A stretch of DNA of 5,695 nt, taken from contig DKVL01000082.1 in assembly GCA_002491195.1 (NCBI GenBank), positions 1 to 5,695 on the forward strand, given 5' to 3'. Below, in pieces: positions 5,677 to 5,695 of the stretch. Origin of the DNA: Lachnospiraceae bacterium UBA7179 (GTDB taxonomy: Bacteria; Bacillota; Clostridia; Lachnospirales; Lachnospiraceae). Position 1 is the stretch's first letter. The number at the start of each line of letters is the position of its first letter. A program made the position numbers and the translations under genes. The notes under the pieces were generated by a model. The model had not been told where the DNA came from, searched no databases, and saw only the letters and a list, made by a program, of their open reading frames with translations.

Positions 5677-5695
5677 GTATAATAAGTTTATAGCC

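Noticed and set aside
5286..5693. 135-residue open frame on the + strand opposite the substrate-binding protein gene
   Set aside because: It is antisense to a clearly recognised lipoprotein gene, its composition mirrors the repeat-rich complement, and it has no recognisable domain.

Overview
The window holds five complete protein genes in two convergent transcription units and looks like a chromosomal segment of a low-to-mid-GC Firmicute. I think a gut Clostridia/Lachnospiraceae-type organism is likely. This rests on strong AGGAGG-type ribosome sites, the AT-rich extended -10 promoter sequences, an AgrC/LytTR-type two-component pair, and a CUT1 sugar transporter that has a lipoprotein binding protein but no dedicated ATPase gene beside its permeases. 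Taxonomy is inferred from style only; there is no rRNA or marker gene.

Left half, + strand (1-2255): about 200 bases of regulatory DNA precede a two-gene operon. This DNA holds a perfect 8-bp inverted repeat with a third related half-site, a consensus extended -10, and a second promoter-like element nearer the gene. The operon encodes a LytTR-family response regulator (217-954) and, 14 bases further on, an AgrC-like membrane histidine kinase of the HPK10/GHKL class (969-2255). The kinase should sense an external or membrane signal, phosphorylate Asp59 of the regulator, and so control genes with LytTR sites. No agrB/agrD-like peptide genes are visible, so the signal is unknown.

Centre (2256-2335): the two units converge on one long perfect inverted repeat (17-bp arms), which can serve as a shared bidirectional terminator. 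It abuts the stop codon of the transporter operon's last gene.

Right half, - strand (5662 down to 2336): an ABC carbohydrate importer of the CUT1 type. Its order is lipoprotein substrate-binding protein, then MalF-type permease, then MalG-type permease. A terminator-like hairpin lies between the binding-protein gene and the permeases, which would fit more binding protein than permease. The two permease genes overlap by one base (TAATG) and are probably translationally coupled. The ATPase is absent and is probably supplied by a shared MsmX-like protein encoded elsewhere. The promoter of this operon lies mostly or wholly beyond the right edge. The sugar cannot be named from the sequence.

I see no mobile element, CRISPR array, tRNA or rRNA, and nothing that amounts to a new biological system. 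The most interesting unexplained features are the inverted-repeat cluster upstream of the response regulator, the intergenic hairpin in the transporter operon, and the repeat-built linker of the binding protein.
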